Made by a program: the position numbers and the translations under genes. Of a DNA stretch of 64,000 bases, positions 8,350-17,172 are shown in pieces; the first letter of the stretch is position 1; the number at the start of each line of letters is the position of its first letter. This DNA is from Salipiger mangrovisoli. Lineage in GTDB: Bacteria; Pseudomonadota; Alphaproteobacteria; Rhodobacterales; Rhodobacteraceae. Where the stretch lies: contig NZ_JADFFK010000013.1 of assembly GCF_015223355.1 (NCBI RefSeq), positions 62,001 through 126,000 on the forward strand, read 5' to 3'. The notes below the pieces were generated by a model. That model was not told the DNA's origin. It was given only the letters and a program-made list of their open reading frames with translations, and ran no database searches.

Positions 8350-9678
8350 TCAGCCGACGATCTTGTCCAGCTGGCCCGACAGCGCGGTCATTTCCTTCTC
8401 GACCTCGCCATTGACCAGCGCCTTCGAGATGCCGGACTGAAGCGCAAGGGTGACCTTGGCATACTCGGGCGTGACCGGGCGCGGCGTGGCGCCAGTGAAG
8501 ACCGGGCGCAGGGTGGCCATGAACGGCTGCTTCTCGTTCAACTCTGCGTCGTCGAAGAGCGCCGGGCGGCTCGGCCCGAGGCCGAAGTTCAGCGCGATGC
8601 GCTTCTGCTGCTCGGGCGCGGACATCCACGACATGAATTCCCAGGCCGCATCGCGCTCCTTGGTGTTGGCGTTGAGGCCAAGCTGGTAGCCGCCGAGCGT
8701 CGAGGCGCTCTTGCCGCCGTCGAAATGCGGCAGCGGACCGGCCCCGACCTTGCCGACGATCTCCGAGACCGAGGGGTCCTGGGCGATGGGCCAGACATAG
8801 GACCAGTTGCGCAGGAACATCGACTTGCCGGCGGTGAACGGCTGGCGCGAGGGCTCCTCGTCCCAGCTCAGCACGTCCGACGGGCTGATCTTCATCTCGT
8901 TGATCGTGTCGTAGAGGAACTGGATCGCCTCCACCGCCGCGCTCTCGCCGATGCGCGCGCTGCGCCCGTCATCCGACAGGATCGCGCCGCTGTTGGAGGC
9001 AATCGCCTCCACCGCGTCGCAGACCAGCACCTCGGCCTGCTTGCCTTGCCAGAGGAAACCGAACTCGGTGTCGCCCGCCTCCATCGCGGCCTTGCCGATG
9101 CGCGCCATCTCGGCCCAGGTCTCGGGCACCGCCTCGCCGTATTGGTCCAGCAGGTCCTTGCGGTAGTACATCATGCCGGTGTCCATGAACCACGGCAGGG
9201 CGGTCAGCTTGCCATCCCACTTGCAGGCCGAAAGCGTGCCTTCGAAGTATTTCGAGGTCATCTCGGCATCGACGAACTCGTCGAGCGGCAGCGCCCAGCC
9301 GGCGGCGGCAAAGCCGGCAATCCAGATCACGTCCTGCGAGAAGACGTCCGGCGTGCCATTGCCACGGGCGAGCTGCTGCACGAGTCCCTGGTAGACCTCG
9401 GTCGAGGAACTGGGCGGCGGCAGCTCGATGTAGTCGACCATCACCCGGTCCTGGCTCTCGTTGAAGCTGTTCACCAGGTCGCCGAAGCTCTCGTTTCCGA
9501 AGAAGGCGGCGCTGGCAAAGGAAATCTGCTTGCGGCCCGCGGCACGGGCCCGGGTCGGCAGGCCGAGCGCGGCGGCGCCGAGCCCCGCGGCACCGGTGGA
9601 CAGAAAGGCCCGCCGGTCGAGCTGCGTGACATGGGCCGGCCCCGGCCGGCCGCCGGAATGCGGTGTCTTGAATGTCAT
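8350..9678 (-). CDS. Extracellular sugar-binding protein of ABC transporter, Tat-exported
   Basis: 442 residues. The N-terminus carries a twin-arginine signal (DRRAFLSTGAAG, then a hydrophobic stretch and RARA cleavage region), so it should be exported folded. The rest is a cluster-B/MalE-like solute-binding protein with YYRKDLLDQYG and PETWAEM. I place the start at ATG 9678, which has GGAGGAGATACC before it; the ATG at 9693 would put that ribosome-binding site inside the coding sequence. It is the first gene of the leftward operon and delivers the sugar to the two permeases. Ligand unknown. Confidence 0.92.
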   Translation of the reverse strand: MTFKTPHSGGRPGPAHVTQLDRRAFLSTGAAGLGAAALGLPTRARAAGRKQISFASAAFFGNESFGDLVNSFNESQDRVMVDYIELPPPSSSTEVYQGLVQQLARGNGTPDVFSQDVIWIAGFAAAGWALPLDEFVDAEMTSKYFEGTLSACKWDGKLTALPWFMDTGMMYYRKDLLDQYGEAVPETWAEMARIGKAAMEAGDTEFGFLWQGKQAEVLVCDAVEAIASNSGAILSDDGRSARIGESAAVEAIQFLYDTINEMKISPSDVLSWDEEPSRQPFTAGKSMFLRNWSYVWPIAQDPSVSEIVGKVGAGPLPHFDGGKSASTLGGYQLGLNANTKERDAAWEFMSWMSAPEQQKRIALNFGLGPSRPALFDDAELNEKQPFMATLRPVFTGATPRPVTPEYAKVTLALQSGISKALVNGEVEKEMTALSGQLDKIVG

Positions 9679-9733
9679 GGTATCTCCTCCCAAAGAGATG
9701 GCCTCCCAACCATCGATTTACTCACGGTTCTAA

Positions 9734-9763
9734 ATTTTTTATCGCGCGTCAAGAAATAAAAAT
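9734..9763. promoter_or_regulatory. AT-rich dyad in divergent promoter region
   Basis: In the 126-nt gap between the divergent binding-protein and Gfo/Idh genes there is a near-palindrome: ATTTTTTAT (9734-9742) and ATAAAAAT (9756-9763) around GCGCGTCAAG. A related GCGCGTAAAG lies upstream of the LacI gene (13035-13044). It is a candidate operator for that LacI regulator; no binding evidence. Confidence 0.35.
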
Positions 9764-9804
9764 CTACAAGTGAGGAAGGGAGCCGCGTTCGCGGCAGGAG
9801 ACTT

Positions 9805-10998
9805 ATGGACACGAGGGAGGAAAACTTGGGTCAGTCAGCACAGGGTTCTGTACAGGGTTCAGCGCGGGAATACCTGCGCATCGGCGTGGTGGGATGCGGC
9901 AATATCTCCGCGATTTACATGAAGAATGCCGCCATGTTCCGCCGTCTCGAAATGACGGCCTGCGCCGATCTGCGGCCCGACGCAGCGGCGGCGCGGGCGG
10001 CGGAATTCGGCTTGCGGGCGATGCCAGTGGACGAGATCTTCGACGCCCCCGACATCGACCTCATCCTCAACCTCTCGGTGCCCGCCGCGCACCACGAGGT
10101 GTCGATGCGCGCGATTCGGGCCGGAAAGCACGTGTTCACCGAAAAGCCCCTCTGTGCCTCCGCCGCCGAGGCGCGCGAGCTGCTGGAGACGGCGCGGGCG
10201 GCGGGGCTCTGCGTCGGCTCGGCCCCGGACACCTTCCTCGGCGCGGCGGGGCGCAGGGCACGGCAGCTGATCGACGGCGGCGCGTTGGGACAGGTGATCA
10301 CCGGCACCGCCTTCATGCTCGGGCGTGGCATGGAGCACTGGCACCCGAACCCGGCCTTCTACTACCAGCCCGGCGCCGGGCCGGTGCTCGACATGGGGCC
10401 CTACTACCTGACCATGCTGACATACCTGCTGGGGCCGGTGCGGGCGGTCAGCGCCGCGACCTCCTTCGGGGCAAAGACCCGCACCATCACCGCCGAGGGG
10501 CCGCTCCAGAATACCAGCTTCGAGGCAGGCACCCCGACCACGGCGCTCTCGCTGCTGGAGTTCCACTCCGGAGCAATCGTCACCTTCGGCGCCTCCTGGG
10601 ACGTCCACCGCCACTCCAACATGCCGATCGAGCTGCACGGCACGGCGGGTTCGCTGCGCCTGCCCGACCCGGACAATTTCGGCGACGTGGTGGCGCTGTC
10701 GCCGGGCGGCACGGACTGGGTGGCGCACAGCTCCGAAGGCACGCCCTTCGGCACCACCAACTATCCGTTCGACGCCCCCGACAGGGCCAACTACCGGGCG
10801 CTCGGTCTTGCGGAGATGGCCGAGGCGCTGGCGGAGGGCCGCACCCCCCGCGCCGGCGGCGCCCTTGCCTACCACGTACTCGAGGTGCTCGAGGGCATCC
10901 TGCTGGCCGGAGAGCGCCGGGCGCGGGTCGAGATCGCCTCCTGCCCGGAACAGCCGGCACTTCTGGACGAGGTGGCGGCGGAGGGGCTGCTGCGATGA
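9805..10998 (+). CDS. Gfo/Idh/MocA family oxidoreductase
   Basis: 397 residues. After an N-terminal extension of about 30 residues comes the Rossmann motif GVVGCGNISAIY, then FTEKPLCAS (EKP motif) and a C-terminal substrate domain with MGPYYLTMLTYLLGPV. The start has GGCAGGAGACTT before ATG. It is divergent from the sugar importer and overlaps the following hydrolase gene by 4 nt (ATGA). It is a second sugar dehydrogenase of the same locus, distinct in sequence from the one encoded at 4644-5708. Two such enzymes could carry out an oxidation and a later reduction of the same pathway, which is inference. Confidence 0.92.
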   Translation: MDTREENLGQSAQGSVQGSAREYLRIGVVGCGNISAIYMKNAAMFRRLEMTACADLRPDAAAARAAEFGLRAMPVDEIFDAPDIDLILNLSVPAAHHEVSMRAIRAGKHVFTEKPLCASAAEARELLETARAAGLCVGSAPDTFLGAAGRRARQLIDGGALGQVITGTAFMLGRGMEHWHPNPAFYYQPGAGPVLDMGPYYLTMLTYLLGPVRAVSAATSFGAKTRTITAEGPLQNTSFEAGTPTTALSLLEFHSGAIVTFGASWDVHRHSNMPIELHGTAGSLRLPDPDNFGDVVALSPGGTDWVAHSSEGTPFGTTNYPFDAPDRANYRALGLAEMAEALAEGRTPRAGGALAYHVLEVLEGILLAGERRARVEIASCPEQPALLDEVAAEGLLR

Positions 10999-11933
10999 TC
11001 CGCGACACGCTTGCCCCCGGCGCCCGCGCCACGCTTACCGCACAGGCGCAAGCGCCGGGCCGTCCGTTCGAGGAGATAAGCCCCGCCGAAGCCCGCGCCG
11101 CCTTCGATGCCGGCTGGCCGCTGCTGCAACTGCCCCCCGATCCGGCGCTGGCCGAGGGGCCGGTGCCGATGCCGCTCGGCGGCGGCGCAGCCCTCTGCTG
11201 GCGCGGCTCCACGGCCCCCGCGCAGGGCGCGCGCTGCATCCTCTACCTGCATGGTGGCGGCTGGGTGGTCGGCAGCCCGGCGTCGCACGCGGCGATCTGC
11301 CAGCGTCTTGCCGCCGCCTGCCAAGCGGTCGTCGTCTGCCCGGACTACCGTCTCGCCCCCGAGCACCGCTTTCCTGCCGCAGCCGAGGATGCCATCGCCT
11401 GCCTAAGCGACCTGCCCGCATTGGCGGACCAGCTCGGAATTTCGGGCGAGCGGATCATCGTCGCGGGCGACAGCGCGGGTGGCAACCTTGCCGCTGTCGC
11501 AGCGCTGGCATCCTCGCGGAGAACGTCCGCGCCGCGCCCGCGCGCGCAACTGCTGTTCTACCCCAACACCGACGCCGGGCAGACGCACGAGAGCTACAGC
11601 CGCTTTGCCGAGGGTTTCGGGCTGAGCGCGCGCACCATGCGCTGGTTCCGCGACCAATACGCCGCGCCCGAGGACTTTGACGATTGGCGCATCTCGCCGC
11701 TGCGCGCCGAGCTGACCGGTGCCCCACCCGCCTTCGTCGCGCTGGCCGGGGCCGACATCCTGCATGACGAGGGGCGCGCCTATGCCGAGGCGCTGGCGGC
11801 GGCCGGGACCGAAGTCGAGACGCGGCTCTGGGCCGGGCACCTGCACGGGTTTCTCAGCCATTGCCGGTACGACCGCGCCGTCTTCGAGGCGATCGCCGCC
11901 GCCGCGCAGTTCCTCGACCGGCTGGACGTCTGA
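10995..11933 (+). CDS. Alpha/beta hydrolase, hormone-sensitive lipase family
   Basis: 312 residues. The HSL-family oxyanion motif LHGGGWVVG, then PDYRLAPEHRFPAA, the nucleophile elbow GDSAGGNLAA, the acid in GADILHDEG and the His in GHLHGF are all present and in order. This family hydrolyses short acyl esters. Its ATGA overlap with the Gfo/Idh gene says they are co-translated; removal of an acyl or acetyl group from the imported sugar is a reasonable inference. Only 13 nt separate its stop from that of the convergent LacI gene. Confidence 0.92.
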   Translation: MIRDTLAPGARATLTAQAQAPGRPFEEISPAEARAAFDAGWPLLQLPPDPALAEGPVPMPLGGGAALCWRGSTAPAQGARCILYLHGGGWVVGSPASHAAICQRLAAACQAVVVCPDYRLAPEHRFPAAAEDAIACLSDLPALADQLGISGERIIVAGDSAGGNLAAVAALASSRRTSAPRPRAQLLFYPNTDAGQTHESYSRFAEGFGLSARTMRWFRDQYAAPEDFDDWRISPLRAELTGAPPAFVALAGADILHDEGRAYAEALAAAGTEVETRLWAGHLHGFLSHCRYDRAVFEAIAAAAQFLDRLDV

Positions 11934-11946
11934 ACCGTGGACCGGC

Positions 11947-12972
11947 TCAGGCCGAGGCGCGCATCACCAGCTTGGCGGGCAGCAGTGTCGAGCTGACCGA
12001 GCCGCGCTGCGCCTCGCCGGAGAGCTGCGCCAGCAGCTGTGCCCCGGCGGTGCGGGCAATGCCCTCGTAGTCCTGCGCCATGGTGGTCAGCGAGGGTGCG
12101 CTGTAGCGGCTGAGCGGGTGATCGTCATGGCCCGCCACGCGCAGGTCGAACTCCGCGCCGTGGCCAACCTTCAACCCCTCTTCATGCGCCGCGGCGATCA
12201 CCCCGAAGGCAAGCCGGTCGTTGGCGCAGAGCAGCGTCCGTCCGGGCAGGCCCGCGGCGATCAGCGCCTTCATCCGCTCGAAGCCAACCCGCTCGAGGTC
12301 CCATGGGGTGTCGGTCTCGCTTTCGAGCACCAGCGGCGTCGCGCCATGTTCGCGCATGGCGGTGAGATAGGCGGCGCAACGCTCGCGCGTGCCGGGGTTC
12401 ACCGGCGGCGTGTTGAAATAGACCGGCGGCTCGCCGGAGCGGCAAAGGTAGTCGACCATCGTGCCGATACTCTGGCGGTTGTCGTTGCCGACGAAGGAGG
12501 CCATGCCGCCGATCGCGTTGTCGAGAAATATGCAGGGTGTCGCCTCGACGAAGCGCTGCATGGCCTCGGTGTCCGAGGCGAAGCCGAGCGGTGCGATCAG
12601 CGCCCCGCCCACGCGCAGCGATTGCAGGGTGCGCAGCGCCTCGACCTCCAGCTCCGGCTGGCCGTGCGGCGAGATGGTCAGCGGCCAGTAGCCCTCGGCG
12701 CGCAGCAGCAGCTCCAGCCGGGTGACCAACTGGGCGTAGAACGGGTCGGTGATCGCCGGGACGATGATGCCGATGGTGCGGGTGCGCTTGCGGTTGAGGT
12801 TTCGCGCATAGAGGTTCGGCTGGTAGTCGGTCTCCTCGAGCTTGGCCTCGATCAGAGCCCGCGTCGAGGGCTTCACGCTGTCCGGGTCTTCGAAGAACTT
12901 CGACAACGTTGGACGCGAGACACCGCAGGCCCGCGCGAAATCCTCCATCGTGCGTGGCCGTTCCTCCTCCAT
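11947..12972 (-). CDS. LacI family transcriptional regulator
   Basis: 341 residues. The N-terminal helix-turn-helix reads MEDFARACGVSRPTLSKFF, followed by a hinge region with YQPNLYARNLNRKRT and a periplasmic-binding-protein-like sensor domain starting TIGIIVPAITD. It should sense a sugar and repress the neighbouring importer and oxidoreductase genes (332-11933). The first residues MEEERPRT differ from typical LacI N-termini by a short acidic lead. The upstream region 12973-13115 has two CGTAAA elements about 24 nt apart that could be half-sites for autoregulation. Confidence 0.93.
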   Translation of the reverse strand: MEEERPRTMEDFARACGVSRPTLSKFFEDPDSVKPSTRALIEAKLEETDYQPNLYARNLNRKRTRTIGIIVPAITDPFYAQLVTRLELLLRAEGYWPLTISPHGQPELEVEALRTLQSLRVGGALIAPLGFASDTEAMQRFVEATPCIFLDNAIGGMASFVGNDNRQSIGTMVDYLCRSGEPPVYFNTPPVNPGTRERCAAYLTAMREHGATPLVLESETDTPWDLERVGFERMKALIAAGLPGRTLLCANDRLAFGVIAAAHEEGLKVGHGAEFDLRVAGHDDHPLSRYSAPSLTTMAQDYEGIARTAGAQLLAQLSGEAQRGSVSSTLLPAKLVMRASA

Positions 12973-13115
12973 ACGTTCCCCCGTGTGCCTGCCGATCCCC
13001 GTTCACGAAGTTACCGTAAAGAAAAATTTCCAGCGCGCGTAAAGTTTTTTCACCCGGAGCGCCTCGACTTCGCGTTACCCTGTAGGCGGGGGGCGACGGG
13101 TGGCCGGACCGCGCG

Positions 13116-14153
13116 TCAGGCGGCCCCCACCTCCAGCGGCTCACGCCAGCCGTTGCGCACGGCGAGTGCAAGGCAGGTCTCGATGCTTTCGACCGCGCCA
13201 TAAGTGTCGACCGAACGCAGCGAGGCGGCGGCGGACGCATGGGCATAGGCGAGGCAGTCGCGCAGCGGAACGCCGCGGTGATGGCCGCAGAAGAACCCCG
13301 CGGCAAAGGCGTCGCCCGCGCCGTTGGTGCCCTTCACCTCGGCCTGCGGCACGCGGGTCGAGGGATGCGAGTGCACAGTGCCGTCGCGCTCCAGCGCCAG
13401 CGCGCCGCCGGGGAAATGCGCCACGGCGATCTCCATGCTGCCGAGCTCCATCACCCGGTGCAGCGCGGCGAGCACGCCGGGCACCGAGGTCGCACCCTCT
13501 CGCACTGTCTGCATGTCGGCAAAGGCGCCGATCTCGTAGTCGTTGACCACGAGGTAATCGAGATGCGGCAGGCAGGGCAGGATGATCCGCCGCAGGTCGT
13601 CGCGGGGGATGCTCATCACCTCCATGTTGGTGCGCAGCCCGGCAGCGCGGGCCCTCTTCAGCACCGTGACCCAGCCGCTGGGATCGCCCTGCCACGGCGC
13701 ATCGAGCAGCGCGTGAGTGCCGGGCAGGCCGAGATGCAGCATCCGCGCCGTCACGCCTGCGAAGTCGAAATGGTCAGGCGAAAGGTGGTCGCTGGAGTCG
13801 GCTTCGAAGATATGCGTCCGCTTGCCGTTCTCGGCCGAGGTGAAGGCCATGGTGCGATGCGTGCGCAGCTGCGGGTCGACGTGGAACTGCGCGCAGTCGA
13901 TGCCATGGTCCGACGCAACGCCGCGCAGCAGCCGCCCATCCGGATCCTCGCCGCAGAGCCCGATCGTGGAGACCGGGATCTCGGGCGCGAGGCGGCGGAT
14001 GTCGACGGCGAAGTTGCACCCCGCCCCACCGCCCTGCGCCGAGGCCGACAGGATACGCGTCGCCGTCTCTTCCTCGGGCCAGCGCGGCAGGACCATGTTG
14101 TGATCGACGCACCAGGTTCCCCCGGTGATATAGCCGCTGCGCGTGCTGCCCAT
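13116..14153 (-). CDS. PfkB family carbohydrate kinase
   Basis: 345 residues of the ribokinase/PfkB fold. Near the N-terminus are ITGGTWCVDHNM and the GGGAGCNFAVDIRRL substrate-side motif, and near the C-terminus is the ATP-site signature KGTNGAGDAFAAG with the catalytic Asp. I start at ATG 14153, with GAGAGAGGGCACGAGG upstream; the frame could extend 22 codons further but that part is Arg-rich and unlike kinases. Last gene of the leftward Frc-like operon; it would phosphorylate the imported sugar or a product of it. Confidence 0.9.
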   Translation of the reverse strand: MGSTRSGYITGGTWCVDHNMVLPRWPEEETATRILSASAQGGGAGCNFAVDIRRLAPEIPVSTIGLCGEDPDGRLLRGVASDHGIDCAQFHVDPQLRTHRTMAFTSAENGKRTHIFEADSSDHLSPDHFDFAGVTARMLHLGLPGTHALLDAPWQGDPSGWVTVLKRARAAGLRTNMEVMSIPRDDLRRIILPCLPHLDYLVVNDYEIGAFADMQTVREGATSVPGVLAALHRVMELGSMEIAVAHFPGGALALERDGTVHSHPSTRVPQAEVKGTNGAGDAFAAGFFCGHHRGVPLRDCLAYAHASAAASLRSVDTYGAVESIETCLALAVRNGWREPLEVGAA

Positions 14154-14203
14154 GGCCTCGTGCCCTCTCTCGTTGGTTCTTCGTTCCGCTGATCGGTGTG
14201 GCC

Positions 14204-14226
14204 TGCGGGGGCGTGACACCCCCGCA
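14204..14226 (-). other. Intercistronic hairpin before the PfkB kinase gene
   Basis: TGCGGGGG (14204-14211) pairs perfectly with CCCCCGCA (14219-14226) around a 7-nt loop. It lies between the aldolase-like gene and the PfkB kinase gene, both on the minus strand, and may tune expression or mRNA ends inside the operon. Confidence 0.45.
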
Positions 14227-14231
14227 GGGGC

Positions 14232-15239
14232 TCACGCGGCGCTCTTCAGCGCGTCCTTCGCCAGCACCGCCTCGGTGATCTGCACATCGTCCTCGAGCGG
14301 GCGACTCGGGGTGATGCCGCGCGACTGCAGCACGCCGTGGTAAGCGCGGGTCGCCTCTTCCGAGCCCATCTCGCCATCCGCCACCGCGCGCATCATGCGC
14401 ACCATTTCCTGCGGATCATCGGCGAGGTTGATCTTGCGCCCGAAGAGCGCCACCCGCGCGCCGTAGCGCTCGATCTGCGCGATCAGTTCGAGACAGTCGC
14501 GGGTGGTGCCCGCGCCGCCGCCCAGCACGCCCACGGTCACCGAGGGGTCGTAGCTGACCAGCTCGTCGAGCGCCCGTGGGCCGTTGTAGGCGATCTTCAG
14601 GAATTCGGGCCGCTCGCGTTTCGACAGGCCCGCCATGCAGCGCATCATCGCATCGTTGACGTAGCCGGGGATGTCCTCGGCGCCGATGCCGCAGTCGACA
14701 TTCGGGTTGAACACCTCGAGGAAGTAGCGGAAATCATTGGCCGCCGCGTCCTCGCGGAAGGCGGCGAAATGCTCGAGCGACATGTAGTCGGCGTCGAGGT
14801 CGTTGTTGAAGGTGATCGAATAGAGCCCGAGATCGCAGCCGAGCCGCCTTGCCTCGCCGAGGTTGGCGGTACGGAACGGGCGCGAGGGCTGCTTGGCGTA
14901 GCTGGCACCGCGGAACACCCAGACATCGGTGGTGTCATTGGCCCGGATCGCCGGGGTCACGCGGCTGGTGTCATAGACCCTGCGCTCCTGCAGCGCCTCG
15001 AGGTTGGAGACCGAGGTCAGCATGACGTCGACCACGTCCTGCGTGACGATGGCCTCGATGCTGTCGAGGAATTCGGGCCGGGTGCGGAAGGCCCCGGCGC
15101 TTCCATCGGCGTTGCGGTGCGGACCGCAGGATTTGATCGACGGGCCCATGTCCCCGTCCTTGGCGTCGGCGATGATGAAGTCGCCCTTGCGGTAGCCGCC
15201 ACTGCGGATGCGCGCGAGTTTCTCGTCCAGTCTCAGCAT
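14232..15239 (-). CDS. Putative class I aldolase-like TIM barrel protein
   Basis: 335 residues. I do not recognise it as a named enzyme. It looks like a (beta/alpha)8 protein of the DeoC/LacD/FbaB aldolase group: strands such as GDFIIADAKDGDMG, DVMLTS, GLYSITFNND, PEFLKIAYNGP (a candidate Schiff-base Lys), TVGVLGGGAGT and RVALFGRKINLA follow one another in barrel order. The C-terminal GRKINLADDP matches the style of phosphate-binding ends of such barrels. It is encoded between the importer genes and a PfkB kinase, so cleavage of a sugar phosphate made by that kinase is plausible. The catalytic role is an inference. Confidence 0.6.
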   Translation of the reverse strand: MLRLDEKLARIRSGGYRKGDFIIADAKDGDMGPSIKSCGPHRNADGSAGAFRTRPEFLDSIEAIVTQDVVDVMLTSVSNLEALQERRVYDTSRVTPAIRANDTTDVWVFRGASYAKQPSRPFRTANLGEARRLGCDLGLYSITFNNDLDADYMSLEHFAAFREDAAANDFRYFLEVFNPNVDCGIGAEDIPGYVNDAMMRCMAGLSKRERPEFLKIAYNGPRALDELVSYDPSVTVGVLGGGAGTTRDCLELIAQIERYGARVALFGRKINLADDPQEMVRMMRAVADGEMGSEEATRAYHGVLQSRGITPSRPLEDDVQITEAVLAKDALKSAA

Positions 15240-15278
15240 GTCTTGGTCCTTGCGGGTTTGGGGATTTGGGTTTCGGGT

Positions 15279-16079
15279 TCAGTCTGCGGGCTGGCCCGCG
15301 GGCGGCTCCATGGCGCCGGTCATGATCGCCACGGCGTCGGACATGGTCATTTCCGAGGGCCGGACCACCGCGACGCGGCGGCCGAGCCGGTGGATGTGCA
15401 CGCGGTCGGCGATCTCGAAAACGTGCGGCATGTTGTGCGAGATCAGCACGATGGCGATGCCGCGGTCGCGCACGTCCTTGATGAGATCGAGCACCTTGCG
15501 GCTTTCCTTCACGCCGAGCGCCGCGGTGGGCTCGTCGAGGATCACCACCTTCGAGCCGAAGGCGCAGGCACGCGCCACGGCGACGCCCTGCCGCTGCCCG
15601 CCCGAGAGCGTCTCGACCACCTGGTCGATGTTCTGGATGGTCATCAGGCCGAGGTCCGACAGGTGTTTCCGCGCCTCCTCGCGCATGCGGGGCCGGTCGA
15701 GCAGCCGGAAGAGGCCGCCGCGCACCCCCGGCACACGGTACTCGCGCCCGAGGAAGAGGTTGTCGACGATGGTCAGCGCCGGCGCCAGCGCCAGCCCCTG
15801 GAACACCGTCTCGATGCCCTTCGAGCGCGCGTCCATCGGGCTGTGGAAAGCGACCTTCTCGCCGCCGAGGAAAATCTCGCCGGCGTCGGGGCGCACGGCC
15901 CCGGCCAGTGCCGAGATCATCGTCGACTTGCCCGCGCCGTTGTCGCCGATGACCGCGAGGATCTCGCCCGGCATCAGGTCGAAATCCGCGCCGTCCATCG
16001 CCACGACCCGGCCGAAGGATTTGACCAGCCCGCGCGCCTTCAGCACCGGCTCGGGATTGGTGACGGGCCGCGCCATCAT
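15279..16079 (-). CDS. Sugar ABC transporter ATP-binding protein (FrcA-like)
   Basis: 266 residues with Walker A GDNGAGKST, Q-loop FQGLALAP, signature LSGGQRQGVAVARA and Walker B VVILDEPTAALG. It has a single ATPase domain, as FrcA does, and not the duplicated RbsA form. The ATG at 16079 overlaps the permease stop by 4 nt. It energises the CUT2 importer with the genes at 16076-18210. The signature His switch is in LISHNMPHV. Confidence 0.9.
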   Translation of the reverse strand: MMARPVTNPEPVLKARGLVKSFGRVVAMDGADFDLMPGEILAVIGDNGAGKSTMISALAGAVRPDAGEIFLGGEKVAFHSPMDARSKGIETVFQGLALAPALTIVDNLFLGREYRVPGVRGGLFRLLDRPRMREEARKHLSDLGLMTIQNIDQVVETLSGGQRQGVAVARACAFGSKVVILDEPTAALGVKESRKVLDLIKDVRDRGIAIVLISHNMPHVFEIADRVHIHRLGRRVAVVRPSEMTMSDAVAIMTGAMEPPAGQPAD

Positions 16080-17101
16080 GTGGAGATCCTCCGCAGCCAC
16101 TGGTCGAAGGAGACCGCGATGATGATCAGGAAGCCGATGGTGAACTCCTGCCACAGCACGTCGAGCCCGGCGAGCGCCAGCCCGTTGCGGAAGAAGCCGA
16201 CGATCAGCGCCCCGATCAGCGTGCCGATGATCGAGCCGCGCCCGCCGAAGAGACTGGTGCCGCCGATCACCACGGCGGTGATGCTGTCGAGATTGGTCAT
16301 TGCACCGCCGAGCGGGCTGATCGCCCCGATGCGTCCGATCAGAAGCCAGCCGGCAAAGCCGCAGATCGTTCCCGCCAGAAGATATACGGTGAACAGCACC
16401 TTGCGCGTGGCGATGCCCGAAAGCCGCGCAGCATTGGGATCGTTGCCCACCGCGTAGACGTGTCGGCCATAGGCGGTGCGGTTGAGCACGTACCACAGCA
16501 GCCCCGCGAGCAGCAGCATCAGCAGCGATCCGATGGTCAGCCGCGCCGCGCCCATGCGCAGCGCCTCGCCGGTCCATTGCAGCACCGGGGCACTGGCCTC
16601 GATTTCCTGCTGGCGGATGGTCTCGCCGCCCGACCAGAACTGGATGAGCGCGTTGAACACGCTCCAGGTGCCGAGGGTGACAATGAAGGGCGGCAGGCGG
16701 ATCATCGTCACGAAGAAGCCGTTGAGCGCGCCGCAGCCCGAGCCCACCGCGATGCCGAGCGCCAGCGCCAGCCCCGGCGGCAGGTCGTGGTCCATCGCCA
16801 GCCGCCCCATGGCAACCGAGCTCAGTACCACGATGGCGCCCACCGAGAGATCGATCCCGGCAGTCAGGATGATCAGCGTCTGCGCCAGCGCCACCGTGCC
16901 GATGATGGTCACCTGCTGCAGCACCAACGACAGGTTGAACGGGTGGAAGAAGCGCTGTCCGACCACCGACGAGAAGACCGCCAGCCCGAGCACCAGCACG
17001 AAGAGCGGGATGATCGTCGGATTGCCGTGCAGCACATTGATCACCCGCCGCGACAGGCGGGTGTCGGTCGAGGCGAACTGCGGCAGGTCATTGCTGGCCA
17101 T
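16076..17101 (-). CDS. Sugar ABC transporter permease (FrcC/RbsC-like)
   Basis: 341 residues and about eight to ten hydrophobic helices, inner membrane. Family segments are LTAGIDLSVGAIVVLSS, the GSGCGALNGFF turn and GTSLFGGRGSIIGT near the C-terminus, the hallmark of RbsC/FrcC permeases. I start at ATG 17101 (MASNDLPQ). A TTG at 17122 would add seven residues, and neither has a strong ribosome-binding site. It forms the channel of the CUT2 importer. Confidence 0.9.
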   Translation of the reverse strand: MASNDLPQFASTDTRLSRRVINVLHGNPTIIPLFVLVLGLAVFSSVVGQRFFHPFNLSLVLQQVTIIGTVALAQTLIILTAGIDLSVGAIVVLSSVAMGRLAMDHDLPPGLALALGIAVGSGCGALNGFFVTMIRLPPFIVTLGTWSVFNALIQFWSGGETIRQQEIEASAPVLQWTGEALRMGAARLTIGSLLMLLLAGLLWYVLNRTAYGRHVYAVGNDPNAARLSGIATRKVLFTVYLLAGTICGFAGWLLIGRIGAISPLGGAMTNLDSITAVVIGGTSLFGGRGSIIGTLIGALIVGFFRNGLALAGLDVLWQEFTIGFLIIIAVSFDQWLRRIST

Positions 17102-17130
17102 GTCATCTGTTCCGAATTGCAAAGGGAGAC

Positions 17131-17154
17131 CCCGGCCCGTCGCGGCGGGCCGGG
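17131..17154 (-). other. Intercistronic hairpin downstream of sugar-binding protein gene
   Basis: A 9-bp perfect stem CCCGGCCCG (17131-17139) / CGGGCCGGG (17146-17154) sits between the stop of the binding-protein gene and the start of the permease gene. Such structures commonly let the binding protein be made in excess by stabilising its mRNA or by partial termination. Confidence 0.55.
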
Positions 17155-17172
17155 ACGAGGCTCACGGGCAGA

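Noticed and set aside
9679-9693. Earlier ATG for the sugar-binding protein (MGGDT extension)
   Set aside because: Those five codons are the ribosome-binding site GGAGGAGATACC of the ATG at 9678, so the shorter start is better.
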